Below, piece by piece: positions 10,031 to 19,300 of a stretch of 64,000 nucleotides of DNA. The notes beneath the pieces were generated by a model. That model did not search any database. It was not told where the DNA came from and saw nothing but the letters and a program-made list of their open reading frames with translations. The position numbers and the translations under genes are program-made. Within the stretch, counting starts at the first letter, position 1; the number at the start of each line of letters is the position of its first letter. The stretch is from Akkermansiaceae bacterium (GTDB lineage Bacteria > Verrucomicrobiota > Verrucomicrobiia > Verrucomicrobiales > DEV007), in contig JACKQE010000001.1 of the NCBI GenBank assembly GCA_024233005.1, positions 434,001-498,000 of the forward strand, read 5' to 3'.

Positions 10031-11581
10031 TCACTGTTTCGAACCCTTCTTCTTGGGCGCCTCCAATGGTGGGAGGCCCTTCTGCTTGCGTTCCCAGGTT
10101 TCGTAACCCTTGGACCGTCCGCCAAGATACCGATAAGTGTCAAAGATGGCGCCGTTTCCCATCGCTCTGGGGTCTTCCTCAGCGACCAGCATTTCGTCCA
10201 GCTTGCTGCGCAGTTCCTTTCGTTTCCCCTCGAAGGCTTGATCACCCGCGAGGTTGTGGAGGCATTCCGGATCGGACTTGAGATCGAAAAGTTCTTCCGA
10301 TGGCCGGAGTCCAAAGGCGAGTTGATAATAAAAGCCGTTTTCCTGTTTGAGCCATTCCTTGGTGGGGCTGGCATCGCAGTTGCCATAATCCGTCTCCGGA
10401 TTGCCCGCCGGCCAGCGCTCGGGGTTGTAGTTATGGGAATAAAAGAAGTCCGGTGTACGGATCGCCCTGACGGGATACCCCCAGTCATTGGGACGGCCGA
10501 TATCGTGGCGTTCCTTGCCCACGAGCATGATCTTGCGGTCAGTTTCCACCCAGCCCGAATTGGCGGATTGCAACAACGGCACCAGGCTGTGACCGGTCAT
10601 TTGGGGATGGATCGGGACTCCCGCCAGTTCCAACCAAGTGGGGGCAAAGTCCCTGACATTGACGAAGTCTTCCACGATCCGGCCTGGTTGGATGAGCTTG
10701 GGCCAGCGCATTGCGAGGGGGAGGTGGAACCCATCCTCATAGATCTGGCCTTTGACCCGGGGGAAAGGCATGCCGTGGTCTGAGGTGACGATGACGAGAG
10801 TGTTGTCCAGCTCTCCGGCCTCCTCCAGATAGCGGAGGGCGCGCCCGACATGCTGGTCTCCCCATTCGACTTCGATGGCATAGTCCGCCAGATCGCTGCG
10901 GATGGTGTCATTGTCGGGGAAATACCCCGGTACCTTGACGGCTTCCAGTTTTTTGCCGAGACGCAGGCCTGAGCCCGGCTCATAGGCCCGGTGAGGCTCG
11001 GTGAATCCCATCCAAAAGCAGAAAGGTTTGCCGGAAGGGCGTTGTTTGAGGAACGTCGCAAAATTGCCTGAATAGTCTTTGCTGCTGATGCCCTTGGCTG
11101 GAGGGTTGATCTTGGCATCGTCAAATCCGGGCCCGGCCGGATTCCTCTCCCACCCTGGCGTTTTGAAATCCCCCGGTCCCCAGCCTTTGCCGGTGAGCCC
11201 CACGGTGTATCCCGCTTTTTCAAGGAGGTCCGGATACACCGCGAATTTCTTGGGGAACAACCCGTTGTGGCAGGAAGCTTCTTCGAGCTGCCAGGTGCTG
11301 CGGCCGGTCAGAATGCTGGCTCGACAGGGACTGCATTTGGGATTTGAGGTGAAAGCGTTTTTGAACAGAACCCCTTCTTTGGCGATCCGGTCGAAGTTCG
11401 GGGTTTTGACCCAGTCACAACCATAGGCTCCGGCATGCTGCCAGCCCCAGTCATCGAAAATGATAAACAGCAGGTTTGGTCTGGTTCCAGAGGGGACCGT
11501 TTCGGCGGCTCGCGAAGCGGTGGGGTGGGTGACAAGACCGCAGAGGAGGCTCAGGAAGTGAAATAGGGAGCGGGCATTCAT
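10031..11581 (-). CDS. Secreted sulfatase (S1 family, formylglycine-dependent)
   Basis: The 516-residue protein has a signal peptide, then PNLLFIIFDDWGW with the metal-binding Asp pair near residues 43-44. The active-site motif CSPCR (residues 83-87) matches C-x-P-x-R, so Cys83 would be converted to formylglycine. SDHGMPF and other alkaline-phosphatase-superfamily motifs follow. It hydrolyses sulfate esters, in this phylum often on algal or host polysaccharides; the substrate is not evident. A maturation enzyme (FGE or anSME) is not adjacent; the FGE-like protein at 36984-39299 has no catalytic cysteines. The start at 11581 gives the signal peptide; an upstream in-frame ATG at 11629 does not. 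Confidence 0.92.
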   Translation of the reverse strand: MNARSLFHFLSLLCGLVTHPTASRAAETVPSGTRPNLLFIIFDDWGWQHAGAYGCDWVKTPNFDRIAKEGVLFKNAFTSNPKCSPCRASILTGRSTWQLEEASCHNGLFPKKFAVYPDLLEKAGYTVGLTGKGWGPGDFKTPGWERNPAGPGFDDAKINPPAKGISSKDYSGNFATFLKQRPSGKPFCFWMGFTEPHRAYEPGSGLRLGKKLEAVKVPGYFPDNDTIRSDLADYAIEVEWGDQHVGRALRYLEEAGELDNTLVIVTSDHGMPFPRVKGQIYEDGFHLPLAMRWPKLIQPGRIVEDFVNVRDFAPTWLELAGVPIHPQMTGHSLVPLLQSANSGWVETDRKIMLVGKERHDIGRPNDWGYPVRAIRTPDFFYSHNYNPERWPAGNPETDYGNCDASPTKEWLKQENGFYYQLAFGLRPSEELFDLKSDPECLHNLAGDQAFEGKRKELRSKLDEMLVAEEDPRAMGNGAIFDTYRYLGGRSKGYETWERKQKGLPPLEAPKKKGSKQ

Positions 11582-11689
11582 AACCCCGCCATGCTGGGGG
11601 ATCGGCAGATCTGAGTCAAGCCGGGACAAAGATCAGGGGATGGGCCCGTAATCTTCAGGGAAAAGCAGTTTCCTTGCGGAAGCCGACAA

Positions 11690-12703
11690 TCATCGGGGTT
11701 GGGGCGCCGGGCGCGGGGTTTCATCAGGGACCGGGGTCGCTGAAATGTCCGCCGACACGCCTCTCAGATGCCGTCCGAAAAACGTCCGGATCCTGCCGTC
11801 CAACTCCGCATTGTGGAAACCGTGTCCCCCGTTCTCAACGGGAATCAGTAGGGAGGGTACACCGGCCTTTTTGAGGGCGGCATCGATCCATTCCGCATTC
11901 CGGAAATCCACCCGTGCATCCTGGGTGCCGTGAGCCGTGAGGAAAGGAGCATCGTCGGGGGTGACATAGGTCAATGGGGACGCCGCTCTAGCGAGGTCCC
12001 GCTGTTCGGTCACCGGTCCTCCGAGCAACGGACTTACTGCGGGATCGTCGGCCACCGGCGTGCCGTCGGCCGCCCTCATCAATGGTTTGGTCAAGTCCTG
12101 GGGCCCGCAGATGTTCACTACGCAGGCCACCCGGCTGCTCATTCCCGTAAAACTGCCGAGATCCCCTTCCAAAGTTTTCACGTCTCCGGTGGTGCCGAGA
12201 AGGGATACAAGGTGCCCTCCCGCGGAACTTCCCCAGACCCCGATATGGTCGGGATCGAGGCCAAATTTTTTCGCGTTGCCGCGGATCCAGCGGATGGCGG
12301 CTTTGACGTCATGAATCTGAGCCGGCCAGATGGCCTCGCTGCTCAGCCGGTAGCCGACGGATACGCCCGCATAGTCCCCGGTCCTTGCCATCTGTGTCAC
12401 TGCCGCCGAGGCTCCCAACCGGTCGCCATTGATCCAGCCTCCGCCGTGGATGAAAACCACCACTGGCAGGGGGCGGTTGCTCTTCGGCTCTGTCGGGAGA
12501 TAGAGGTCCACCGCTTGTTTCGGATTCTCATTCCCCGCGTAAAACTGGTCGAAGTGAACCTCCACCTTCAGGGGCACCAGCTTCTCCGCGAGTTCCTTCT
12601 GTTTCGGAGCCCGTTCTGCAATGGATTGTGCCCGCAGCTGGTCATGCCCGGAAAAGGCGAAGACCAGGCAGGCCAGCGCGGTCGGAAGGAGGAGGGAATT
12701 CAT
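11690..12703 (-). CDS. Secreted alpha/beta-hydrolase (esterase, BD-FAE/lipase-like)
   Basis: The 337-residue protein starts with a signal peptide (LLLPTALACLVFAFSG). The oxyanion-hole motif HGGGW lies near residue 86, the nucleophile elbow GSSAGG puts the catalytic Ser at about 160, and the Asp (GTQDARVD) and His (GGHGFHN) complete the triad. This pattern fits carboxylesterases of the BD-FAE/acetyl-esterase type, which remove acyl groups from plant polymers or small esters. It sits upstream of the sulfatase on the same strand with a 108-base gap. The divergent aminotransferase gene begins at 12857. Substrate unknown. Confidence 0.87.
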   Translation of the reverse strand: MNSLLLPTALACLVFAFSGHDQLRAQSIAERAPKQKELAEKLVPLKVEVHFDQFYAGNENPKQAVDLYLPTEPKSNRPLPVVVFIHGGGWINGDRLGASAAVTQMARTGDYAGVSVGYRLSSEAIWPAQIHDVKAAIRWIRGNAKKFGLDPDHIGVWGSSAGGHLVSLLGTTGDVKTLEGDLGSFTGMSSRVACVVNICGPQDLTKPLMRAADGTPVADDPAVSPLLGGPVTEQRDLARAASPLTYVTPDDAPFLTAHGTQDARVDFRNAEWIDAALKKAGVPSLLIPVENGGHGFHNAELDGRIRTFFGRHLRGVSADISATPVPDETPRPAPQPR

Positions 12704-12856
12704 CTTCCCAGTAGGCCGGAAGACCCCGCTCTTGCCAAGCCATGATACCGCCGCAACTGCGTATTGCGGGGGATGGCAGGCAGCACCATTTCACCACGGC
12801 CCGAAACAGTGATTGCCTCGATCGGGACCGTTGCCCATACTGTCGGCATTCCAAAT

Positions 12857-13966
12857 ATGAACACCCAACACCCTGCCGAACGCATCCTCCTTGGCCCTGG
12901 TCCCAGCCCCGTTCCAGCCCGCGTTTTGCGTGCCCTCGGGGCGCCGACTCTGGGGCACCTTGATCCCCAATACATTGCCATCATGGATGAAACCTGCGCC
13001 ATGCTGCGGCAGGTTTTTCAAACCCAGAATGCCCTCACCTTTCCGGTCAGTGGCACTGGCATGGCCGGAATGGAATGTCTGGCGGTCAACCTGATCGAAC
13101 CGGGGGATGAAGTCATCGTCTGTGTCAACGGGGTCTTTGGCGGACGCATGGCGGATGTCATGGAGCGCTGCGGGGCCACCGTGCACCTTGTGGAGGCGCC
13201 CTGGGGAGAGGTCATCACGCCCGATCAAATTGCCGGGGCGCTGGATCGTTTTCCCAAAAGCAAGCTCGTCGGCCTTGTCCATGCCGAGACGAGCACCGGC
13301 GCCCATCAACCCCTCGAGGGCCTGGCGGATCTCGTCCACGAGAAGGGCGCTCTGCTCCTCGTCGATGCCGTCACCAGCCTTGGCGGACATGAACTGAGGA
13401 TGGATGAATGGGGCATCGACGCCATCTACAGCGGCACCCAGAAGTGTTTGAGCTGTCCACCGGGGCTCGCCCCGGTGAGCTTTGGCCCCAGAGCACTGGA
13501 AGCCATGGATGCGCGCAAAACCAAACCGCAGTCCTGGTATCTCGATGTCTCAATGCTTCGGAAATACTATCTTGGTGGGGGTGGCGGTCGCGTCTACCAT
13601 CACACCGCCCCGATCAACATGACCTACGCCCTGCATGAGGCCCTCACTATTGTGTTGGAAGAGGGTCTGGATGTCCGGATCCAACGACATGCCAAGATGC
13701 ACCAACGCCTCCGAGCCGGACTTGATGAGATCGGAATCCGCTACATTCCGGCGCGTTCGTTGCATTCTTTGAACTGCATCGGGATCCCGGATGGGGCGGA
13801 AGATGCCGGCACGCGGAAGCGGTTGTTGGAGGAATATGGCATTGAAATCGGCGCGGGGCTCGGTGTCATGGCGGGCAAGGCCTGGCGCATCGGTCTGATG
13901 GGCCATGGCGCGACGCTGCGGAACGTCGATCTGGTGCTCACCGCGTTGCGGGAAGTCCTGAAATAA
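12857..13966 (+). CDS. Class V aminotransferase (serine-pyruvate / alanine-glyoxylate type)
   Basis: The 369-residue PLP enzyme starts at the ATG giving RILLGPGPSPVPARVL, the conserved family N-terminus. PLP would bind Lys196 in SGTQKCLSCPPG, and VDAVTSLGG supplies the cofactor Asp. Such enzymes move an amino group from Ala or Ser to glyoxylate, making glycine. The glcDEF genes follow 8 bases later, so its job here is probably to use the glyoxylate made from glycolate. An in-frame ATG at 12764 was rejected because the added residues are not family-like. Exact amino donor is not predictable. Confidence 0.93.
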   Translation: MNTQHPAERILLGPGPSPVPARVLRALGAPTLGHLDPQYIAIMDETCAMLRQVFQTQNALTFPVSGTGMAGMECLAVNLIEPGDEVIVCVNGVFGGRMADVMERCGATVHLVEAPWGEVITPDQIAGALDRFPKSKLVGLVHAETSTGAHQPLEGLADLVHEKGALLLVDAVTSLGGHELRMDEWGIDAIYSGTQKCLSCPPGLAPVSFGPRALEAMDARKTKPQSWYLDVSMLRKYYLGGGGGRVYHHTAPINMTYALHEALTIVLEEGLDVRIQRHAKMHQRLRAGLDEIGIRYIPARSLHSLNCIGIPDGAEDAGTRKRLLEEYGIEIGAGLGVMAGKAWRIGLMGHGATLRNVDLVLTALREVLK

Positions 13967-13974
13967 CTGGTCCG

Positions 13975-15420
13975 ATGTCAACCGCAGCGCTGGAACGCCT
14001 TGCCGGGCTGTTGCCTCCGGAACGTTTGCTTCGGCGTCCTGTCGAGCTGGCGGCTTATGAAAGCGACGGTCTGACCGCCTTCCGGACGCGTCCGCTCGCC
14101 GTGGCGTTGCCGGAGACGGAAGACGAAGTGGTGACGTTGGTGCGTCATTGTCTGGAATGGAAAATGCCTTTCGTGGCCCGGGGCAGCGGCACCAGTTTGT
14201 CGGGCGGCTCTTTGCCCATTGCCGGGGGGGTGGTGATCGCCTTGAACCGGCTGAACCGAATTCTGAAACTCGATCCCCGGCAACGCATCGCGGTGGTCCA
14301 ACCGGGGGTGGTCAACACGCAGGTCACCCAGGCGGCCCGGCCTTTTGGACTGCACTACGCGCCCGATCCGTCCAGCCAAAGCATTTGCACCATCGGGGGA
14401 AATGTCGCTTTCAATTCCGGTGGCGCGCACTGCTTGAAATACGGCATGACATCGAACCATGTGCTCGGCATCAAAGCAGTGCTGGCCACTGGTGAAGTTG
14501 TCTCCTGGGGCGGCCAGAGTCGTGAGAGCACGGGGCCGGATTGGTGCGGCTTGTTCACCGGGAACGAAGGCCTTTTCGGCATTGCTCTGGAGATCACCCT
14601 GCAACTGTTGCCCCTGGCCGAATGTTTTCACACCGTTCTGGCGGGATACCGCACGTTGGAGGAGGCTGGCGACGCTGTATCAGCGGTCATTGCGAGCGGT
14701 CTGTTGCCGGGAGCGATCGAAATCATGGATGCTCTTGCTCTGGCGGCCGCCCAAGCCGCGGTGCATGCCGACTACCCTGAGGGATGCGAAGCGGTTCTCA
14801 TAGTCGAGCTGGAGGGGCCGCGTGAAGTTGTGGCTTTCGAGCGAGGCAAACTCGATGCGATCCTTGAGGCAAGCCATCCCATTGAAATGAGGCCCGCCCG
14901 CGATGCGGAGGAACGCCTGGCGATCTGGAAAGGCCGCAAAAGTGCTTTCAGCGCGGTCGGCCGCTTGTCGCCGGATTTCATCGTTCAGGACGGAGTCGTG
15001 CCCCGGCGCCGCCTGGGCGAGGCTTTGCGAAGGATTGCGGAAATGTCCAGGGAAACCGGGATCCGTGTCGCCAATGTGTTCCATGCCGGTGACGGCAACC
15101 TTCATCCGCTGATTCTCTTTGATGGCCGGGAGAGCGGGGCGTTGCACCGGGCGGAGGAGCTGGCCGGTCGGATCCTGAAAATGTGTGTTGCGATGGGAGG
15201 TTCGATCACCGGTGAGCATGGCATCGGTGTCGAAAAGCGCGAGTTTCTCGGCGAGATGTTCACTTCCGATGAGATTGACTGCATGCAGCGGCTTCGCTCC
15301 GCCCATGATCCCTTCGGTATCGCCAATCCCGGGAAGATGTTTCCAGGCAAGGAAGCGCCGGCTCTGTCGCACGTTGGTCTGCATCCGCTGGAAAAAGCCG
15401 GTCTTATTTCACGCGAATGA
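13975..15420 (+). CDS. glcD: Glycolate oxidase FAD subunit GlcD
   Basis: The 481-residue protein is a VAO/PCMH-type flavoprotein. The FAD domain includes VARGSGTSLSGGSLP near residue 65, PDPSSQSICTIGGNVAFNSGG, and LFTGNEGLFGI. The C-terminal half has VFHAGDGNLHP around residue 370 and GEHGIGVEK. With GlcE and GlcF it oxidises glycolate to glyoxylate and passes electrons to the membrane quinone pool. Other D-2-hydroxy acid dehydrogenases share this fold, but the adjacent glcE and glcF homologues make glycolate most likely. Its stop overlaps the glcE start (ATGA). Confidence 0.95.
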   Translation: MSTAALERLAGLLPPERLLRRPVELAAYESDGLTAFRTRPLAVALPETEDEVVTLVRHCLEWKMPFVARGSGTSLSGGSLPIAGGVVIALNRLNRILKLDPRQRIAVVQPGVVNTQVTQAARPFGLHYAPDPSSQSICTIGGNVAFNSGGAHCLKYGMTSNHVLGIKAVLATGEVVSWGGQSRESTGPDWCGLFTGNEGLFGIALEITLQLLPLAECFHTVLAGYRTLEEAGDAVSAVIASGLLPGAIEIMDALALAAAQAAVHADYPEGCEAVLIVELEGPREVVAFERGKLDAILEASHPIEMRPARDAEERLAIWKGRKSAFSAVGRLSPDFIVQDGVVPRRRLGEALRRIAEMSRETGIRVANVFHAGDGNLHPLILFDGRESGALHRAEELAGRILKMCVAMGGSITGEHGIGVEKREFLGEMFTSDEIDCMQRLRSAHDPFGIANPGKMFPGKEAPALSHVGLHPLEKAGLISRE

Positions 15421-16394
15421 TGACGCCCGCCACCCTGTCGGAACTTCGCGAAGCCGTGCTTTCCGCCCCGCGGGTGCTCGCGGTGGGCGCAGAGACGAAG
15501 CCGCGCCTTTCCGCCGTGGTGGGGGCCGAGAAAATTTGCACCCGCCACCTGCGTGGCATTTTGGAGTACGAAGCCGCCGAGTTCACCTTCACCGCGTTGG
15601 CGGGAACTCCCCTGAGTGAAGTGGTATCCACGCTGGCAGAGCACGGTCAGTATCTGCCCTTCGATCCCATGTTGGTCGATGCGGGCAGCACCCTCGGTGG
15701 CATGGTGGCGAGTGGACTGAGCGGTCCGGGGCGTTTCCGATTCGGGGGAGTGCGCGATTTCATTCTCGGTGTCCGGTTTGTGGACGGCAGGGGACGACTG
15801 ATGCGGCTCGGGGGCAAGGTGGTCAAGAACGCCGCCGGTTTCGATGTGCCGAAGTTTCTCGTCGGGAGTCTGGGCCGGTTTGGCGCCATCGGTGAAGTCA
15901 CCTTCAAGGTGTTTCCGGCCCCGGAATCACAGCTGACACTTAAGATTCCGGCCACCGAGGACACGATCGCCACAGTGGGAAATTCGCGGTGGGCTCCGGA
16001 TGCTGTGGACGTACTGCCGGGAGGGGAATGGCTGTTGGTGCGGTTGGCCGGCCCCGGGTCGGCTCTCGAAGGGCTTGCCGAGGAAATCCTGAACCAGTTC
16101 CCCGGCGAGATCATCGGAAACACCATTTGGGAGGACTTGAGGGAATTCCGTTGGGCGACTGGAAGCGGACTTCTGGTAAAAACGGCCATCACACCCGACC
16201 GGGTGTTGGAGTTCCCGGCTGCCCATGTCAGTTGTGGTGGCAACGTCGCTTACTCCCCCGCACTGCCCTTGACCGGACTCACACTCCGCGGGGACACCCC
16301 GCTCTGGATCGGTGGGAGAAACCGCTTTGCCTTGGAGGCTGCCGTGAAGCATGCTCTTGATCCCGAGGGGCGTTTTCCAACTCTCGATGACTGA
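15417..16394 (+). CDS. glcE: Glycolate oxidase FAD-binding subunit GlcE
   Basis: The 325-residue protein is a shorter FAD-binding paralogue of GlcD: PFDPMLVDAGSTLGGMVASGLSGPGRFRFGG covers the PCMH-type FAD site, followed by VRFVDGRGRLMRLGGKVVKNAAGFDVPK and GSLGRFGAIGEVTFKVFP. It lacks the full GlcD C-terminal cap, as usual for GlcE. It is an essential subunit of the glycolate dehydrogenase complex. It overlaps glcD by ATGA and glcF by one base, so the proteins are translationally coupled. Confidence 0.94.
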   Translation: MMTPATLSELREAVLSAPRVLAVGAETKPRLSAVVGAEKICTRHLRGILEYEAAEFTFTALAGTPLSEVVSTLAEHGQYLPFDPMLVDAGSTLGGMVASGLSGPGRFRFGGVRDFILGVRFVDGRGRLMRLGGKVVKNAAGFDVPKFLVGSLGRFGAIGEVTFKVFPAPESQLTLKIPATEDTIATVGNSRWAPDAVDVLPGGEWLLVRLAGPGSALEGLAEEILNQFPGEIIGNTIWEDLREFRWATGSGLLVKTAITPDRVLEFPAAHVSCGGNVAYSPALPLTGLTLRGDTPLWIGGRNRFALEAAVKHALDPEGRFPTLDD

Positions 16395-17659
16395 TGCTGC
16401 ACTCGATTTCCACCGAATCGTTCGGACCTCTCGGCGAGCCAATGGCGAAGGCTGTGTCAGCCTGTGTGCATTGCGGATTCTGTCTTGCGGCTTGTCCGAC
16501 TTATCGCGAGTTGGGCCAGGAGATGGACTCGCCGCGTGGCCGCATTGTCCTGATGAAAGAGGTTTTGGAAGGCACCCTGGAATTGGCGGCGGCGCAGCCG
16601 CATCTGGACCGTTGTCTGGGATGTCTGGCGTGCGAGCCGGCCTGTCCGAGCGGGGTTCCTTACCGTGATTTGATCAGTCCCTTCCGGGCCGTGACTGCGG
16701 GGAAAATGTACCGCAGTCCGGGCGAAAAAGTGCGTCGATTTCTCGCGGGCACGACCCTTCCTTTTCCAGCAAGATTTCGTCTGGCGGCAATGCTGGGAAA
16801 AGTCGCGCGTGCGTCACGGTTCCGTCGTTGGGTGCCCAGATCATGGCATGCCATGTTGGATTTGGTGCCGGAGACGTTGCCCGCGGGCCAGTCCTGGCCG
16901 GAGGTCAATCCAGCCATCGGAAAGCGCCGCGCCAGGGTGGCGCTGCTTCTGGGCTGCGCCCAGCGGGTCCTTGATCCCGATATCAACACCTCGACGATCG
17001 AGGTGCTGACCCGCAATGGGGTGGAAGTTCTCGTTCCCCGCGCCCAGGGGTGTTGTGGCGGCCTCGCCTGGCATACGGGAGACCTCCCCGCAGCCCGCCG
17101 CTTTGCCCGGCGCAACCTGCTGGCGTTCCCCGCTGATGTCGACGCCATCGTGACGAATGCCGCTGGTTGTGGTTCGGCCATGCAGGAATATCATCTCATC
17201 CTGCGGGGAACCGGGGACGAGGAGCTTGCCGAAGCCTTCCGCCACCGGGTTCAGGATGTCAGTCTGTTTTTGGTTGGACTGGGACTCCGGGAACCATTGC
17301 GTGAAATGCCTTTGACACTGGCCTACCACGATGCCTGCCATCTGGCCAACGCGCAGGAGGTTCGCCGTCAGCCCCGGGATCTTTTGCGGTCGATTCCCGG
17401 TCTGAACTTGGTAGAGATCACCGATGCCCAATACTGCTGTGGCAGTGCCGGTACCTACAACCTTGAGCAACCCGGCATCGCGGCGGCATTGGGAGCGCAG
17501 AAAGCACGGGCCATCCTCGCCACGGGGGCCGACGTGGTCGCATCGGGGAACATCGGCTGTCTGACCCAGCTCCGACTTCATCTCCGCCAACTGGGTTCAC
17601 CGATGGAGGTGAGACACACCATTCAAGTCCTTCGGGACGCCCACCCTACCTTCTCATGA
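16394..17659 (+). CDS. glcF: Glycolate oxidase iron-sulfur subunit GlcF
   Basis: The 421-residue protein has two 4Fe-4S clusters: CVHCGFCLAACP (Cys 24, 27, 30, 34) and CLGCLACEPACP (Cys 74, 77, 80, 84). Two CCG domains follow, with CCGGLAWHTGD and CCGSAGTYN, as in heterodisulfide-reductase-type electron-transfer proteins. It passes electrons from the flavin subunits to the quinone pool at the membrane. The ATG at 16394 shares its first base with the glcE stop; its own stop overlaps the permease start by ATGA. Confidence 0.96.
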   Translation: MLHSISTESFGPLGEPMAKAVSACVHCGFCLAACPTYRELGQEMDSPRGRIVLMKEVLEGTLELAAAQPHLDRCLGCLACEPACPSGVPYRDLISPFRAVTAGKMYRSPGEKVRRFLAGTTLPFPARFRLAAMLGKVARASRFRRWVPRSWHAMLDLVPETLPAGQSWPEVNPAIGKRRARVALLLGCAQRVLDPDINTSTIEVLTRNGVEVLVPRAQGCCGGLAWHTGDLPAARRFARRNLLAFPADVDAIVTNAAGCGSAMQEYHLILRGTGDEELAEAFRHRVQDVSLFLVGLGLREPLREMPLTLAYHDACHLANAQEVRRQPRDLLRSIPGLNLVEITDAQYCCGSAGTYNLEQPGIAAALGAQKARAILATGADVVASGNIGCLTQLRLHLRQLGSPMEVRHTIQVLRDAHPTFS

Positions 17660-19275
17660 CCTGGTCACAAAACTACGATCCTCTCGGCAATCTGGTCCTT
17701 TCTTCGCTGGTCGCCGCCTTGCCGGTGGTGGTTTTGCTGGGTTTGCTCGCTTTCTGGCATGTCCGGGCCCAGCTGGCGGCAGGAGCCGGTCTGCTCGCCG
17801 CCCTCGGGATCGCGGTTTTGGTGTATGGGATGCCGGCAAAACTGGCAGGCATGGCGGCCATCAATGGAGCGGCCTTCGGCTTGTTCCCCATCGGCTGGAT
17901 TGTTCTCAATGCCATGTTTGTCTACAATCTCAGTGTAGAGACCGGCCAATTCGCCGTCCTGCAGCGGCAGATTGCGGGGGTCTCGAGTGACCGTCGAATC
18001 CAGGCACTCCTGATCGCCTTTAGTTTCGGGGCCTTCATCGAAGGCGCGGCGGGGTTTGGCGCGCCGGTGGCGATTACCGGGGCCTTAATGATCGGCCTTG
18101 GCTTCAAACCGCTCGAGGCGGCAAAACTGGCCCTTATTGGAAACACCGCTCCCGTTGCCTTCGGGTCGTTGGGCACCCCGCTGACCACGCTGGCGGATGT
18201 CACGGGTTTGGACCTGATGTCACTGAGCGCGATGGTGGGTCGGCAATTGCCTCTGTTCTCCCTGATCGTGCCGTTTTGGTTGGTGACGGCACAAGTTGGC
18301 TGGAAGGGGATGCTGGGGGTTTGGCCGGCTTGTCTCCTCACCGGACTGAGCTTCGGGATCATGCAGTTTCTGATGAGCAATTTTCATGGTCCTTGGTTGG
18401 TCGACATTGTCAGCGCGGTGGTGGCGATGGTGGTCTTGGTATTGTTTTTGAAACGGTGGCGTCCCGCAGAGGAAACACGGACCCGTTCCCCTGTCGAAGA
18501 GACCGGCGATCCGGCTTGGAAGGCCTGGCTGCCCTGGGTGTTTCTGACGGTACTGGTATTCTGTTGGGGCCTGCCCCAGGTCAAAGCGGGCTTGAATGCA
18601 GCGTTCAACAAGGATATTGCAGTGCCCTTCCTCCACCGTGTGGTGGAGCGTGTGCCACCGGTGGTTCTGCAAGCGGAGCTGGAAAAAGCGGTGTTCAAAT
18701 TCAACGCCCTCAGTGCCACCGGCACGGCGGCTTGCCTCGCCGGTTTTCTGGCGGGCCTTTGCCTGGGCCTTTCGCCCAGACGCTTGCTGCGTCTCTATGG
18801 CCTCACGATCTGGAAGCTGCGGGTGCCGTTGGTCACGATCGCGCTGATGCTCGCTTTGGGCTATGTGACCCGCTACAGTGGGACTGACACCACCATGGGG
18901 CTGATGCTGGCTTCCACCGGAATGCTGTTCCCTTTTTTCTCACCCTTGATTGGCTGGATGGGAGTGGCCCTGACCGGCAGTGACACCTCATCCAACGTTC
19001 TCTTTGGGAATTTGCAGCAGGTCACAGCCAGCCAGTTGCATCTCTCGCCTCTTCACATGGCCGCTTCCAACAGCAGCGGCGGGGTCATGGGCAAGATGAT
19101 CGATGCCCAGAGTATCGTGGTTGCGAGCGTCGCGACCGGGGGGCATCCCGACAGCCCCGGCGCCGGGACCATTCTGCGCAGCGTGTTCTGGCACAGCGTG
19201 GCTCTGGCGCTGCTGATGGGAGCTCTCGTGATGATCCAAGCTTATTGGTTTCCGTGGATCATTCCCGGAAAATGA
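17656..19275 (+). CDS. L-lactate / glycolate permease (LctP family)
   Basis: The 539-residue membrane protein has about 12-14 hydrophobic segments and the LctP-family motifs IEGAAGFGAPVAITGALMIG near residue 120 and APVAFGSLGTPLTTLADVTG. Further C-terminal YSGTDTTMG and GSDTSSNVLFGNLQ are also conserved in GlcA/LldP. These proton symporters carry glycolate, L-lactate and D-lactate. As the last gene of the glc operon, overlapping glcF, it is best read as the glycolate importer (GlcA-like), though lactate cannot be excluded. The next gene is convergent. Confidence 0.93.
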   Translation: MTWSQNYDPLGNLVLSSLVAALPVVVLLGLLAFWHVRAQLAAGAGLLAALGIAVLVYGMPAKLAGMAAINGAAFGLFPIGWIVLNAMFVYNLSVETGQFAVLQRQIAGVSSDRRIQALLIAFSFGAFIEGAAGFGAPVAITGALMIGLGFKPLEAAKLALIGNTAPVAFGSLGTPLTTLADVTGLDLMSLSAMVGRQLPLFSLIVPFWLVTAQVGWKGMLGVWPACLLTGLSFGIMQFLMSNFHGPWLVDIVSAVVAMVVLVLFLKRWRPAEETRTRSPVEETGDPAWKAWLPWVFLTVLVFCWGLPQVKAGLNAAFNKDIAVPFLHRVVERVPPVVLQAELEKAVFKFNALSATGTAACLAGFLAGLCLGLSPRRLLRLYGLTIWKLRVPLVTIALMLALGYVTRYSGTDTTMGLMLASTGMLFPFFSPLIGWMGVALTGSDTSSNVLFGNLQQVTASQLHLSPLHMAASNSSGGVMGKMIDAQSIVVASVATGGHPDSPGAGTILRSVFWHSVALALLMGALVMIQAYWFPWIIPGK

Positions 19276-19300
19276 AGCCGGGCTCCGGAGGACCGAAGAG

